A stretch of DNA of 64,000 bases from Phoenicibacter sp963592435. Its GTDB lineage: Bacteria > Actinomycetota > Coriobacteriia > Coriobacteriales > Eggerthellaceae. Positions 1 to 8,319 of this stretch are shown piece after piece. The notes under the pieces are model-generated. The model did no database searches. It worked only from the letters and a program-made list of their open reading frames with translations, and had not been told where the DNA came from. Each line of letters begins with the position of its first letter. The stretch's first letter is position 1. Location: contig CAVAWT010000005.1 of assembly GCA_963592435.1 (NCBI GenBank), positions 1 through 64,000 on the forward strand. Direction: 5' to 3'. The position numbers were made by a program, and so were the translations under genes.

Positions 1-184
1 CATATGTGATCCAAAAAACTGTCGGACACGGGTATAATTATCCTGTGCAAGCGCACTTGAACCCGAAAATCAAAAGTGGTTTAATTAGTGCCTGGACCTT
101 ATGTCGAAAGAATTCGGAAGTTTCCGACCCGTATTAAAGTGACGCGATCAAAGTTGGCAATTATATGTAAAGTTAGGAATCTTC

Positions 185-193
185 TGCTAGAAT
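185..193 (+). promoter_or_regulatory. possible extended -10 promoter of the broken ATPase gene
   Basis: A TGC-TAGAAT extended -10 lies 55 bases before the ATG at 248. No good -35 is visible. Downstream, ATGGAGA (196-202) and TCTCCAT (225-231) form an inverted repeat in the presumed leader. The first 247 bases otherwise contain nothing I can recognise. Confidence 0.3.
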
Positions 194-247
194 AAATGGA
201 GAAAAGTGTAAAAAATTGCATAAATCTCCATTCTGAAAGGTTTCTAA

Positions 248-1052
248 ATGGAAATAGCGAGAAACATTTACCTAGAAAAACTGATTAACAAGAAAGGTAA
301 TGGTCTTGTGAAGATAATCAGCGGCATCAGGCGCTGTGGAAAATCATACCTGATGAACACACTGTTTTGCAGAGATATATATTAAAGATATTCAGCAAAG
401 ATACAACATAAAAAACACGAGTGAACTCGAAAGTCTGTTGAACATCCTATCTTCGGGTATTGGCTCACTGACAAACCCCGAAAAATTGAAAAACCGTTTC
501 GTGTCAGAACTAAAATCTTCAATTTCAGCCACAACAGTTAAGAAATACCTAGACATCCTGCAAGATTCTTTTCTGATTTACAAAGCCAATCGTTATGACC
601 TAAAGGGCAAATCATACATTGGCACACCTTCAAAATTCTATTTTTCCGACCTCGGGCTTCGCAATTCAAATATCAACTTTAGACAAATTGAACCTTCTCA
701 TTCGCTCGAAAACGTAATTTATAATGAACTCATCTTGCGAGGCTTCAATGTTGATGTTGGTATTATTCCAACAACAATTAAAGATAAAAACAATAAGGCA
801 AAGCGTACGCAATTGGAAATCGATTTTGTGTGCAACCTCGGCTACAAACGCTACTACATCCAATCAGCATTTTCGCTTCCCGACCAAAACAAAATTTCCC
901 AAGAAACTCGTCCTCTTAAAAAAATTGATGACTCTTTTAAAAAAATCGTAGTCACAGGTGATTTAACTCCAAAACACTACGACGAAAATGGGATTCTGTT
1001 TATGAACATTTTTGACTTTTTGCTCAACAGAAACAGCCTTGATGAAGCTTAA
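248..1052 (+). pseudogene. DUF4143 (AAA_14-type) ATPase, internally deleted
   Basis: An AAAGG ribosome site at 236-240 precedes an ATG at 248. This frame encodes about 45 residues of a typical DUF4143-family ATPase N-terminus, ending in a Walker A of the type GIRRCGKS, and stops at 383-385. From about 372 a different frame runs to 1052 and encodes the family's C-terminal half: a winged-helix-like part with a SSGIGSLTNP stretch, then a nuclease-like part with LEIDFV. About 180 middle residues carrying Walker B and the sensor motifs are missing, and the frame changes at the junction. The longest remaining open frame (438-1052) has no Walker A and no ribosome site. Family members are usually about 400-430 residues. 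I conclude this is a decayed copy. An intact but diverged relative is at 55778-56992. Confidence 0.85.
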
Positions 1053-1132
1053 ATGCAGACTGCCGTAAAGAGGAAAGAAAAAAGCACATACACCCGATTC
1101 ATTTAACATTTGACCCCTCAGTCACACAAAAA

Positions 1133-1161
1133 AAGCCCCAAGCAAAAGTGCTTGGGGCTTT
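1133..1161. terminator. strong bidirectional terminator
   Basis: A perfect 12-bp stem, AAGCCCCAAGCA (1133-1144) with TGCTTGGGGCTT (1149-1160), has a four-base loop. It is flanked by A-runs on the left and T-residues on the right, so it can serve both strands. It closes the broken ATPase gene. A near-identical hairpin follows the next gene at 2643-2669. Confidence 0.8.
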
Positions 1162-1231
1162 GAGGTTACTGCTTATTTGTTAGCCTTTATTTAAAAGCCA
1201 GTGGAAATGCAAACGGATTCGTTGATTGCAA

Positions 1232-1290
1232 TTTCGTTGTTGCAACGAAACAACTTTTCGTTGTATAATCGTTGCAACGTGCAACGAAAA
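1232..1290 (+). promoter_or_regulatory. promoter embedded in nested palindromic operators
   Basis: A -10 TATAAT (1264-1269) is 18 bases from TTGCAA (1240-1245). The -35 lies inside an exact inverted repeat, TTTCGTTG (1232-1239) with CAACGAAA (1243-1250), spacer 3. Around the -10, TTTTCGTTG (1255-1263) pairs with CAACGAAAA (1282-1290), and between them is the exact palindrome CGTTGCAACG (1270-1279). The TCGTTG half-site therefore recurs at least six times over both promoter hexamers, 13 bases before the start of the regulator-like gene at 1303. This is the layout of an autoregulated or tightly repressed gene. Confidence 0.75.
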
Positions 1291-1302
1291 AAGGAATTTA
1301 CA

Positions 1303-2562
1303 ATGAGAGAAACAAACAACGTTGAATTTAAACTCAAATTCACAAATACTTTTCTTAAAACAGTCAGCGCTTTTGCAAACTATTGCGATGGAAGAGTCTT
1401 TTTTGGAGTCGATGATGACGGTAGTGCGATTGGCATTGAAAACCCAACGGAAGTTTGCTTGAAAATTGAAAATTCAATAAATGATTCAATCGACCCAATC
1501 CCAGACTTCTCACTAACCATCGATCAAAAAACAAATGTGATTGAACTAAATGTTAAAGAGGGCAGTAGCAAGCCTTTCTTATGCAAAGGTGTTGCATATA
1601 GACGGGCGGACGCGTCCACAAGACCAACCAGTAGAGAGGAATTTTCTCGTTTAGTTATGGCTGGTCAGAATGTTTCATTTGATGAAATTCCTATAAAGCA
1701 GAATAATCTGACATTTGAAACGCTATTTGCCAAACTAAAGGAAAGACTCGGAATGGATGTTGCATCTCAAAGCGCAAAAAACAATGCACTAATTTCGATG
1801 GAGTTAATGTCTAGTAGTGGTGTGTTTAACAATGCGGCAGCTCTGCTCTGCGACTCAAACAAGTTTCGAGGAATTGATATAGTGCGTTTCGGAAACAGCA
1901 TAAACATTATAAAATCAAGGTTCACCTTTGAGAATCAATCTATCATCTCGCAAATTGATGATGCAATGAACGTGTTCGATGAACATTACACTGTTGAAGT
2001 AATCCAAGGTGCCACACGTGAAATTCAACCTACGATTCCAAGGGAAGCTTTTCGTGAAGGTATCGCAAACGCATTGGTTCACAGATGCTGGAGCGTTAAT
2101 TCAAGCGTTAGAGTTAGCATGTTTGAAGACAGGATTGAAATTGACTCGCCAGGCCCCTTGCCCGAGGGCATCACTGAAGAGGCATACATAGAGGGAGGAC
2201 CTTCAGTCATCAGAAACCCTATTCTTGCAAACGTCTTTTTTCGTCTAGGCTTCATTGAAAGGTTCGGAACGGGCATTCTTCGCATAAAGCAACTCTATGA
2301 GACCGTGGAAGAAACGCCTTTGTTCATCCCAAAAACTTCAAGTGTCACGGTTGTTCTTCCAGTTATAGGAAGCAGTTCTTTTTCAGAAGATGAGAAGAAA
2401 ATTCTTGGGGCATTCAAAGGAACAACCAAAACCAGAGAAGAAATTTCAAAGCAAGCAAACTTTTCAAAAGACAAAACAATTCGACTTCTCAACTCACTTA
2501 TAGACTGTGGTGCCGTTAGAAAACTTGGCACTGGCAGAAGTTCAAAATATGAAGCAGTCTAA
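1303..2562 (+). CDS. AlbA_2 (Schlafen-like) DNA-binding / HATPase_c_4 regulator
   Basis: The product is 419 residues from the ATG at 1303, which has an AAGGAA ribosome site. An upstream in-frame GTG at 1201 would have to read through the promoter, so I rejected it. Residues about 1-120 form an AlbA_2 domain, with N-E-F-K-L near the start and the GRVFFGVDDDG and YRRADASTRP motifs. Residues about 230-340 resemble the C-terminal ATP-binding-like domain (HATPase_c_4), with VHRCW and IDSPGPLPEG. The last 60 residues form a winged helix (TREEISKQANFSKDKTIRLL). Proteins of this build are putative transcriptional regulators, and some act in defence or toxin-antitoxin settings. It stands alone between two near-identical terminators. 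The palindromic promoter suggests it represses itself (inference). Confidence 0.8.
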   Translation: MRETNNVEFKLKFTNTFLKTVSAFANYCDGRVFFGVDDDGSAIGIENPTEVCLKIENSINDSIDPIPDFSLTIDQKTNVIELNVKEGSSKPFLCKGVAYRRADASTRPTSREEFSRLVMAGQNVSFDEIPIKQNNLTFETLFAKLKERLGMDVASQSAKNNALISMELMSSSGVFNNAAALLCDSNKFRGIDIVRFGNSINIIKSRFTFENQSIISQIDDAMNVFDEHYTVEVIQGATREIQPTIPREAFREGIANALVHRCWSVNSSVRVSMFEDRIEIDSPGPLPEGITEEAYIEGGPSVIRNPILANVFFRLGFIERFGTGILRIKQLYETVEETPLFIPKTSSVTVVLPVIGSSSFSEDEKKILGAFKGTTKTREEISKQANFSKDKTIRLLNSLIDCGAVRKLGTGRSSKYEAV

Positions 2563-2642
2563 TCGATCTTCGGAACGCAAGAGGGTATCAACGTGGCACT
2601 GGGCCTATGGTTGCTTTTCGATTGCTTGCTCTCACACCAAAA

Positions 2643-2669
2643 AAGCCCCAAACAAAGTGCTTGGGGCTT
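2643..2669. terminator. bidirectional terminator between convergent genes
   Basis: AAGCCCCAA (2643-2651) pairs with TTGGGGCTT (2661-2669), with A-run and T-run flanks. It ends the regulator gene (plus strand) and probably the GH43-like gene (minus strand, stop at 2698). About 35 of its bases match the hairpin at 1133-1161 with few differences. Confidence 0.75.
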
Positions 2670-2697
2670 TGAAGTCAAAAGTTGTTTATCGTAAAAC

Positions 2698-4233
2698 TTA
2701 GTCGCTAAATCCACCAGATTTTCTGAAAGATTCTCCAACTGTCTTAGCATCTCCTGTCAGTTTTATTACAGTTCCATGACGAAGTTTGATTTTTGATCCA
2801 TTCTTGTCAACACAATAGAGGTCCTTACCAGGTGAAAATTGTCCAGTTAGCGAACTTCCGATTGAAAATTGCATGCCGTTATCACCATGATAGGTATCAA
2901 TTTTATCTGTATAAATAACGTATGTGTTGTCGGCCTTTACACACGAAGGTCCTTCATTTCCAAGAGCAATGTTGTTGTTAACACGCGTCCAACCAGATTT
3001 GCTCATGCTGGTGTTTTTGTAAATTTGATTATTAACACCATCTTTCTTCGTAATGAGGTAATAGTTGTTTCCATCTTTGTAAACAGACGAGTCGATGTAA
3101 TTATTTGAACTATCCAGTCCTTGAATTTCAAATGCAGTACCAGCCTGAACCTTGATACCATCTGGTGCAGGTTTAGCCCAACCCCAATTCGCAAACGCTC
3201 CAGCTGTCAGATTGACCTTTACTGCATATACTTTCATGCTGTCATTCTCAGGATCATTATGATTTCCGCCATAGTACCCAGCGCTGAAAATAATGTATGT
3301 GTCACCATTCGTGTCCACAAACCACTCAGGCGCAACAACATCAAAATTTGCATTTCCAAAAGGCAAAGACTCAAGGGAGATTCCTTTATAACTTCCACCA
3401 TTAATCATTTGTTCACCCTCTGGCTGTGTCCAAGTTATTAAATCCTTAGAATAGGAAAACATAGGCCAAAACTTGCCATCTTGCTTATTCCAATTAGAAA
3501 TGACCCAGAAATACCCGTCTTTATACATAATGCTTGGGTCATGGAATGGGTTTTGACCATCTACATCGGTAAAGGGAGTACTCACTTTTTCAAACCCGAC
3601 GCCATCCCTAGAAGTGCACAGAACTGTGTTGAAGCCATAGGGCCCAGATGTATCAGTGAAGAAAGACCCAAGGTAGAGGCTTGACGTGTCAGTATAATTA
3701 ACGCCATACCACGCTTCTCCCTCTGCCTTCCAGCCAGCGTTAACCAACGAATCGTTTTCGCTCTTGTCTTTTGTGAAATTGTGAGTGCCAGTCCAAGCAT
3801 TTGGATTATATTGCCTGTAAATTGCAACTCTGTCAGTTTCTGACGCAGGTTCGGAGTACCAACCAACATCTTCGCCACTCCATCCTTTCTTAACCAACCT
3901 GTCATATTCTGCTTTATCTCTTGTGTAGTGATGGTCTCCACCCGTGACATACGGATTATAGAGACGATACACCGGCTCTTCCGAAGTCTTTGGTGCATAC
4001 CAACCAGCACCTTCCCAAGTCCAGCCTGCATTTGCACAATTGTTCTTTTCAGTCTCACTAGCAGTGTAGAAATGCTCTCCTGTATACTGATTGTAAAGAC
4101 GATACATCTTGACGTGTTCCGAACTAGCCGCTTCTGCAGTTTTTGGACCAATCGAGACCACCAGCGAAACCATAGCAAGAGCAAGAATCGCACTTAGAGC
4201 CAATAATGAAACTTTATATTTGGAATTATCCAT
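2698..4233 (-). CDS. secreted GH43-like protein with three N-terminal DUF5648-type repeats
   Basis: The product is 511 residues with an AGGAGG ribosome site. Residues 1-36 form a signal peptide with a long hydrophobic core ending near AEAA. Residues about 40-175 hold three repeats of about 45 residues, each opening R/K-x-YNxxxxGxHxxT (TGEHFYT, GDHHYT, TGTHNFT) and closing GWxxEGxxWY; this fits DUF5648. From about 178 a five-bladed propeller of the glycoside hydrolase 43 type is likely: FHDPSIMYKDGYFW, YSKDLITW and VVAPEWFVDTNGD match the conserved Asp and Glu surroundings of that clan. It probably acts outside the cell on arabinan, xylan or similar glycans; the substrate cannot be read from sequence. 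No LPXTG motif or membrane anchor is seen, so the repeats may provide surface binding (inference). Confidence 0.75.
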   Translation of the reverse strand: MDNSKYKVSLLALSAILALAMVSLVVSIGPKTAEAASSEHVKMYRLYNQYTGEHFYTASETEKNNCANAGWTWEGAGWYAPKTSEEPVYRLYNPYVTGGDHHYTRDKAEYDRLVKKGWSGEDVGWYSEPASETDRVAIYRQYNPNAWTGTHNFTKDKSENDSLVNAGWKAEGEAWYGVNYTDTSSLYLGSFFTDTSGPYGFNTVLCTSRDGVGFEKVSTPFTDVDGQNPFHDPSIMYKDGYFWVISNWNKQDGKFWPMFSYSKDLITWTQPEGEQMINGGSYKGISLESLPFGNANFDVVAPEWFVDTNGDTYIIFSAGYYGGNHNDPENDSMKVYAVKVNLTAGAFANWGWAKPAPDGIKVQAGTAFEIQGLDSSNNYIDSSVYKDGNNYYLITKKDGVNNQIYKNTSMSKSGWTRVNNNIALGNEGPSCVKADNTYVIYTDKIDTYHGDNGMQFSIGSSLTGQFSPGKDLYCVDKNGSKIKLRHGTVIKLTGDAKTVGESFRKSGGFSD

Positions 4234-4316
4234 GTTCCCTCCTAATCAAATATTGGGACTTATAAAACATAAGTAGTGTATCAAATAATCCATGCTGATT
4301 AGAGAGGAACTTCTTG

Positions 4317-6017
4317 CTATTCGGTAGGTGGCTCTCCGATGCAATCTTTTTTATCTTCCACAATGCATCCAATGATGATGGGGACAAAAAACAAAAATGG
4401 AGTTGCATATCTAACCTGAGAAGCAGCGACTGTGAGGAGCGTCAAAGCGAAACTGTAAGGAATAAACAATGAAGTCATCCCTTTATAATTTTTTCTTGAC
4501 AAAACATAACCAAAAAAAATCAACGGAAGCCACACGGTGTAGGTAATCAAGTTAAACGGAATTCTTAAGGGACACAAAATTGCTTTCTCGAAAATTTGAT
4601 TCAAAGTGTCACAAGCAAAATTTTGACCCTGCGTTCTGTACGCTTGAGGAATTGGACTAAAGAGATCGAGCGCTCCCTTGTCGTCCCACCCAGCCCAAGT
4701 TGTGGGAAAATCAACAATCGGGATTGAATAAAAGCCGTAGTCAAAGATGTATCTACAGCTCTTAACTGCATCAGCTGGATATCTTAATGCCAGATTAATC
4801 CAAACGTTTAAAAAATTTCTTTTGTCTTCATCAGAAGCCGAATCTCTTTTCCATTGATCCTTGACTGGATCAGCGCTCTGGTTTGTAAAAAGCTCCAAAC
4901 AAGTGTCAATTGGCACTACAGTCTCAACCTTCTGTAAATCCTCCTCTGAAATTTCGTCTTTGTGATTTTTTATAATCCCAATTGTTTGCTGAACAGGCAC
5001 TGAAAGACTCTCCTGTGGTCCAACAGGCGCAATGTTTAGTGCAGGGTATGCGATCGCAGGAACAATCACAAGCGCAACAATAAGTGAAGCAACTGTCGTC
5101 AGGGCCCCAAATGAAGAGGCAATCGCAAGGTTTTTTCTGTGTCTTATCAAACGATAGACAGAAACGCAGGTGAGTCCACAAACTATGAATAAGCAACTAA
5201 CAACTGTTGAGCGTCTCATGAGAATTCCAAGCGTCGAGAACACAACCAAAAAAAACATGTTGATGGCTCTACACTTCTTCTCTTCTTCAACTGGAAAAGC
5301 AACGTCGACTAACAACATTAACCAAAGCATAATGAAAGGCATAGCTGTTATGTCTTTTAGAACACAAGAAATCCAAAGGGGAATCAATGGATTTAGAAGC
5401 ATAAAGAGATAGACGAAAAAAGAAGTGGTTTTTGCCCTACCCCCTGCTCTTTTATTGATCCAATAACAAGCGAGAACCAAAACAATCGACCACACAAACG
5501 CTTGAATGTAGACAAAAACCCGATCTCCTAAAATACCACTGCCAAAACAACTTTCTCCAAACTTCCAAAAAGCACCGTATATGAGAGTGTCAACGAAAGG
5601 ATGATGATCGCTTAGCCAAAAGCTTGGCAAATCTTGTCGAGACGATGGATCAAAACAGCCATAGTTGTTAAACCATAAAAGTTGAGCAACACCATCTGGG
5701 CTTAGGTTAATCTGCGAAAATATAGTGATTATCAGCGAATAGAATAAAAACATGATGAGGGTTAAACAACAATAATTCAGAGGCCTAAACTCCATGATTT
5801 TATTAATTACCAAAGAGTTGAATTTAATTTTTTTGGGTGTAAATATGAAATAGAGAATAGGAGCAGAAACAAGGAACAAGAAAGTGGCTTTGACGACCGT
5901 CATTTGAGAAAACTGATAGTAAAATTCAAAGCCAAAATAACTAAAAGAAATGCCAAAGGAGGCAATCAATGCAAATATAAGAGGTCTAGGCTTGATTAAT
6001 GAGAAAAAATTGGCCAT
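4317..6017 (-). CDS. polytopic membrane protein, DUF6020-like (copy 1)
   Basis: The product is 566 residues from the ATG at 6017, which follows an AAGGAGAG ribosome site; the frame is open 10 codons further but without a site. About a dozen hydrophobic segments are visible. The motif SDHHPFVDTLIYGAF after the second to fourth helices matches SDWHPFLDTIVYGKF in the protein at 8309-9994, as do the QE-Q-IGII/ARIV stretch before the large external loop and the YxxPFLFF end. The build (multi-TM N-terminus, one large outside loop) recalls GT-C glycosyltransferases, and I read it as the DUF6020 family, whose function is not established. It is probably involved in moving or adding sugars at the cell surface, as the GtrA gene nearby also suggests. 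Confidence 0.65.
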   Translation of the reverse strand: MANFFSLIKPRPLIFALIASFGISFSYFGFEFYYQFSQMTVVKATFLFLVSAPILYFIFTPKKIKFNSLVINKIMEFRPLNYCCLTLIMFLFYSLIITIFSQINLSPDGVAQLLWFNNYGCFDPSSRQDLPSFWLSDHHPFVDTLIYGAFWKFGESCFGSGILGDRVFVYIQAFVWSIVLVLACYWINKRAGGRAKTTSFFVYLFMLLNPLIPLWISCVLKDITAMPFIMLWLMLLVDVAFPVEEEKKCRAINMFFLVVFSTLGILMRRSTVVSCLFIVCGLTCVSVYRLIRHRKNLAIASSFGALTTVASLIVALVIVPAIAYPALNIAPVGPQESLSVPVQQTIGIIKNHKDEISEEDLQKVETVVPIDTCLELFTNQSADPVKDQWKRDSASDEDKRNFLNVWINLALRYPADAVKSCRYIFDYGFYSIPIVDFPTTWAGWDDKGALDLFSPIPQAYRTQGQNFACDTLNQIFEKAILCPLRIPFNLITYTVWLPLIFFGYVLSRKNYKGMTSLFIPYSFALTLLTVAASQVRYATPFLFFVPIIIGCIVEDKKDCIGEPPTE

Positions 6018-6504
6018 TTCTCTCCTTATGGGATTCCAATTATACAACCGTTTCTGAAAACTTAATGAATGTTATTGTAAACGAACAGCGCTTTAAGGAA
6101 GCTTGTTTTTTTAGTAAAAAACTTGAACTTGTCTTTCGCTAATTTTTTTACTCATTAAAACAAGGAACAATGATGGAAATTAAGCTTGTTTTGGTTTGTG
6201 ATGCCATAGATCTCTAATTATACACGAAAGAAAAAACTTTTTCTTTGTTACAGACAGAAATGTGTGTGTTTGAGTCGGCTTCTGAGGGTTGCTGTGGATG
6301 CTTGCCCACTTATGTTAAAAAAACGGAACAAAAAAACATGTTAACTATCCACAAACGGTCTGTTCGTAGTGCAAAATTTCATAGTCATTTGCCCTTTGAT
6401 CATCCATAAACATCCCTATAGGCAACAGGACGCTCATCTGAGATATAATGAAAGTTGTTTTAATAATTTCCAAAAAGAATCACGAATGGCAGAAAGGAAA
6501 TGTT
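6018..6504. other. 487-base intergenic region, no gene recognised
   Basis: It separates the divergent DUF6020-like gene (minus) and the AAA-ATPase_like gene (plus), so it should hold both promoters, but I found no convincing hexamer pair. A 25-codon open frame at 6065 has no ribosome site. No long inverted repeat or tandem repeat is seen. Confidence 0.5.
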
Positions 6505-8208
6505 ATGGCATATGTTAAACCACCTCCAACAAAGAAGAAACTGCCAGTGGGCGTTGACAATTTTGAAAAATTGCTGAGCAATGATTACTACTACGTCGAC
6601 AAAACTAACTTAATTGCTGAGATTTTGGACGAAGCGGCAGAGGTGACGCTTTTCACGCGCCCAAGGCGTTTCGGCAAAACCCTTAACATGACAATGTTGC
6701 GCACTTTCTTCGAAGTTGGGCGCGACGGCACCCTGTTTGACGGTCTAGCAATTTCGAAGCGAGAGGACTTGTGCGAGAAATACATGAACAAGTTCCCCGT
6801 TGTGTTTTTAACGCTTAAAGGTGTTGATGGGCTTAACTTTGAGTCGGCGTTTAACCGCTTTAGGTACATTGTCGCTACAGAAATCAAAAGGCATAATTAT
6901 CTTCTTGATAGCAGTAATTTAAGTGAAGAGGAAAAGCAAACCTACAAAATGTTGAAAAACTCCAACTTTTCCGAAGTCAGTTTTTCAGAATCTGTTGGGG
7001 CTCTTTGTACTCTTCTGGAAAAACACTATGATTCAAAAGTGGTGCTTTTGATTGACGAGTATGACGTGCCACTTGATAAGGCATATGTTAACGGCTATTA
7101 TGACGAAATGATTGACGTGATTCGCTCTATGTTCGGCGCAGCCCTAAAATCGAACGAGAGCTTGCAAATGGCAGTTCTAACTGGTTGTTTGCGAGTTTCC
7201 AAAGAAAGCATTTTCACGGGACTAAACAACATGCGCGTGTGCACAGTATCGGACTCAATGGCAAGCAGCTCTTTTGGTTTCACCAGCGATGAAGTTAAAA
7301 AAATGCTTGACTATTACGAGGTTTCAGACAGATTTAAGGATGCTCAAGCTTGGTATGATGGATACCTTTTTGGTGAAGACGAAATGTTTTGCCCTTGGGA
7401 TGTCATCAATTTTAGCTGCGACTTGCGAAGAAGACCAAATGCAAGACCAACACCATACTGGATAAACTCAAGTGGGAACGACATTGTTCGTCGCTTAATC
7501 AAAAATACAAACAACATTTCGGTGCAACACGAAATTGAGATTTTGATTGAGGGTGGCACAATCAGCAAACAAATTAACGAAAACATCACACACAGGGAAA
7601 TTGACAGAGACATTGAAAACATTTGGAGCTTGCTTTACATGACGGGCTATTTAACAACAACTGAAATCCCCGACACAGATGTTTATTCACTTCGCATTCC
7701 AAATTTTGAGATCACTCAAATTTATGAGCAACAGGTTCTGCAGTGGTTTCGTGACTGCGTGCGTGATGAGGCCAAAACGAACAACGAATCGCTGGAGGAA
7801 CTTTACGTTGCGTTTGAAAATGGGGACGCTACCGCCATTGAGGAACAGCTAAACGAGCGCCTTTTAACAACAGTCAGCTATTTCGACGCACACGAGAACT
7901 TCTACCACGGCTTTTTGCTGGCACTCTTGAGCACCTGCAACATTTGGTATGTTCAGTCAAACCTAGAAAGTGGCAATGGCCGTGGCGACATTTTCGTAGA
8001 AAACGCTCGTGGCACGGTTGGAATTGCCATTGAGATAAAATACACGCACGACCCAGATGACCTGGCAGAAGCCTGCAAAGACGCAATGTCACAAATTAAC
8101 AACAAGAACTACACAGCAAACTTCAAACGCAAGAACCTAAAGCGCATTCTGAAAATGGGCATCAGCTTTTGTGGCAAAGAAAGTAAGGTGCTGGTTGAGA
8201 AAGGTTAG
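6505..8208 (+). CDS. AAA-ATPase_like / PD-(D/E)XK nuclease-family protein
   Basis: The product is 567 residues. I chose the ATG at 6505 because AGAAAGGAAA precedes it and the family usually starts just before its KKLPVGVDNFEKL stretch. The first 19 codons of the open frame from 6448 lack a site. Residues about 12-230 form the AAA-ATPase_like domain (PF09820): YYYVDKT, a Walker A-like RPRRFGKT, and a Walker B-like VVLLIDEYD. The C-terminal 110 residues form the PD-(D/E)XK domain (PF08011): GRGDIFVE, then IEIKY, giving the Asp and the E-x-K of the nuclease fold. Such genes are common in anaerobes, often in several copies. Their job is unknown; a mobile-element or defence link is often supposed. 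The two DUF6020-like genes flank it. Confidence 0.85.
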   Translation: MAYVKPPPTKKKLPVGVDNFEKLLSNDYYYVDKTNLIAEILDEAAEVTLFTRPRRFGKTLNMTMLRTFFEVGRDGTLFDGLAISKREDLCEKYMNKFPVVFLTLKGVDGLNFESAFNRFRYIVATEIKRHNYLLDSSNLSEEEKQTYKMLKNSNFSEVSFSESVGALCTLLEKHYDSKVVLLIDEYDVPLDKAYVNGYYDEMIDVIRSMFGAALKSNESLQMAVLTGCLRVSKESIFTGLNNMRVCTVSDSMASSSFGFTSDEVKKMLDYYEVSDRFKDAQAWYDGYLFGEDEMFCPWDVINFSCDLRRRPNARPTPYWINSSGNDIVRRLIKNTNNISVQHEIEILIEGGTISKQINENITHREIDRDIENIWSLLYMTGYLTTTEIPDTDVYSLRIPNFEITQIYEQQVLQWFRDCVRDEAKTNNESLEELYVAFENGDATAIEEQLNERLLTTVSYFDAHENFYHGFLLALLSTCNIWYVQSNLESGNGRGDIFVENARGTVGIAIEIKYTHDPDDLAEACKDAMSQINNKNYTANFKRKNLKRILKMGISFCGKESKVLVEKG

Positions 8209-8290
8209 GTAATTTTAAATCGAGCCAAACTGCTTCATCGAACCAAGTCTCAACGATTTGGTTTCTCATGCAGTTATCAACAACACAAAA

Positions 8291-8319
8291 AAGCGACGCC
8301 TTAAAATGTCATCGCTCTT
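8291..8319. terminator. weak hairpin between convergent genes
   Basis: AGCGA (8291-8295) pairs with TCGCT (8311-8315), with an A-run before and CTTT after. It lies at the end of the AAA-ATPase_like gene and overlaps the last codons of the DUF6020-like gene. The stem is short. Confidence 0.35.

Noticed and set aside
1201..1302. Upstream start for the AlbA_2 gene
   Set aside because: The added 34 codons run through the -35, -10 and operator repeats, and the ATG at 1303 has its own ribosome site.
6065..6142. 25-codon open frame in the 6018-6504 gap
   Set aside because: No ribosome site, no recognisable sequence and chance length.
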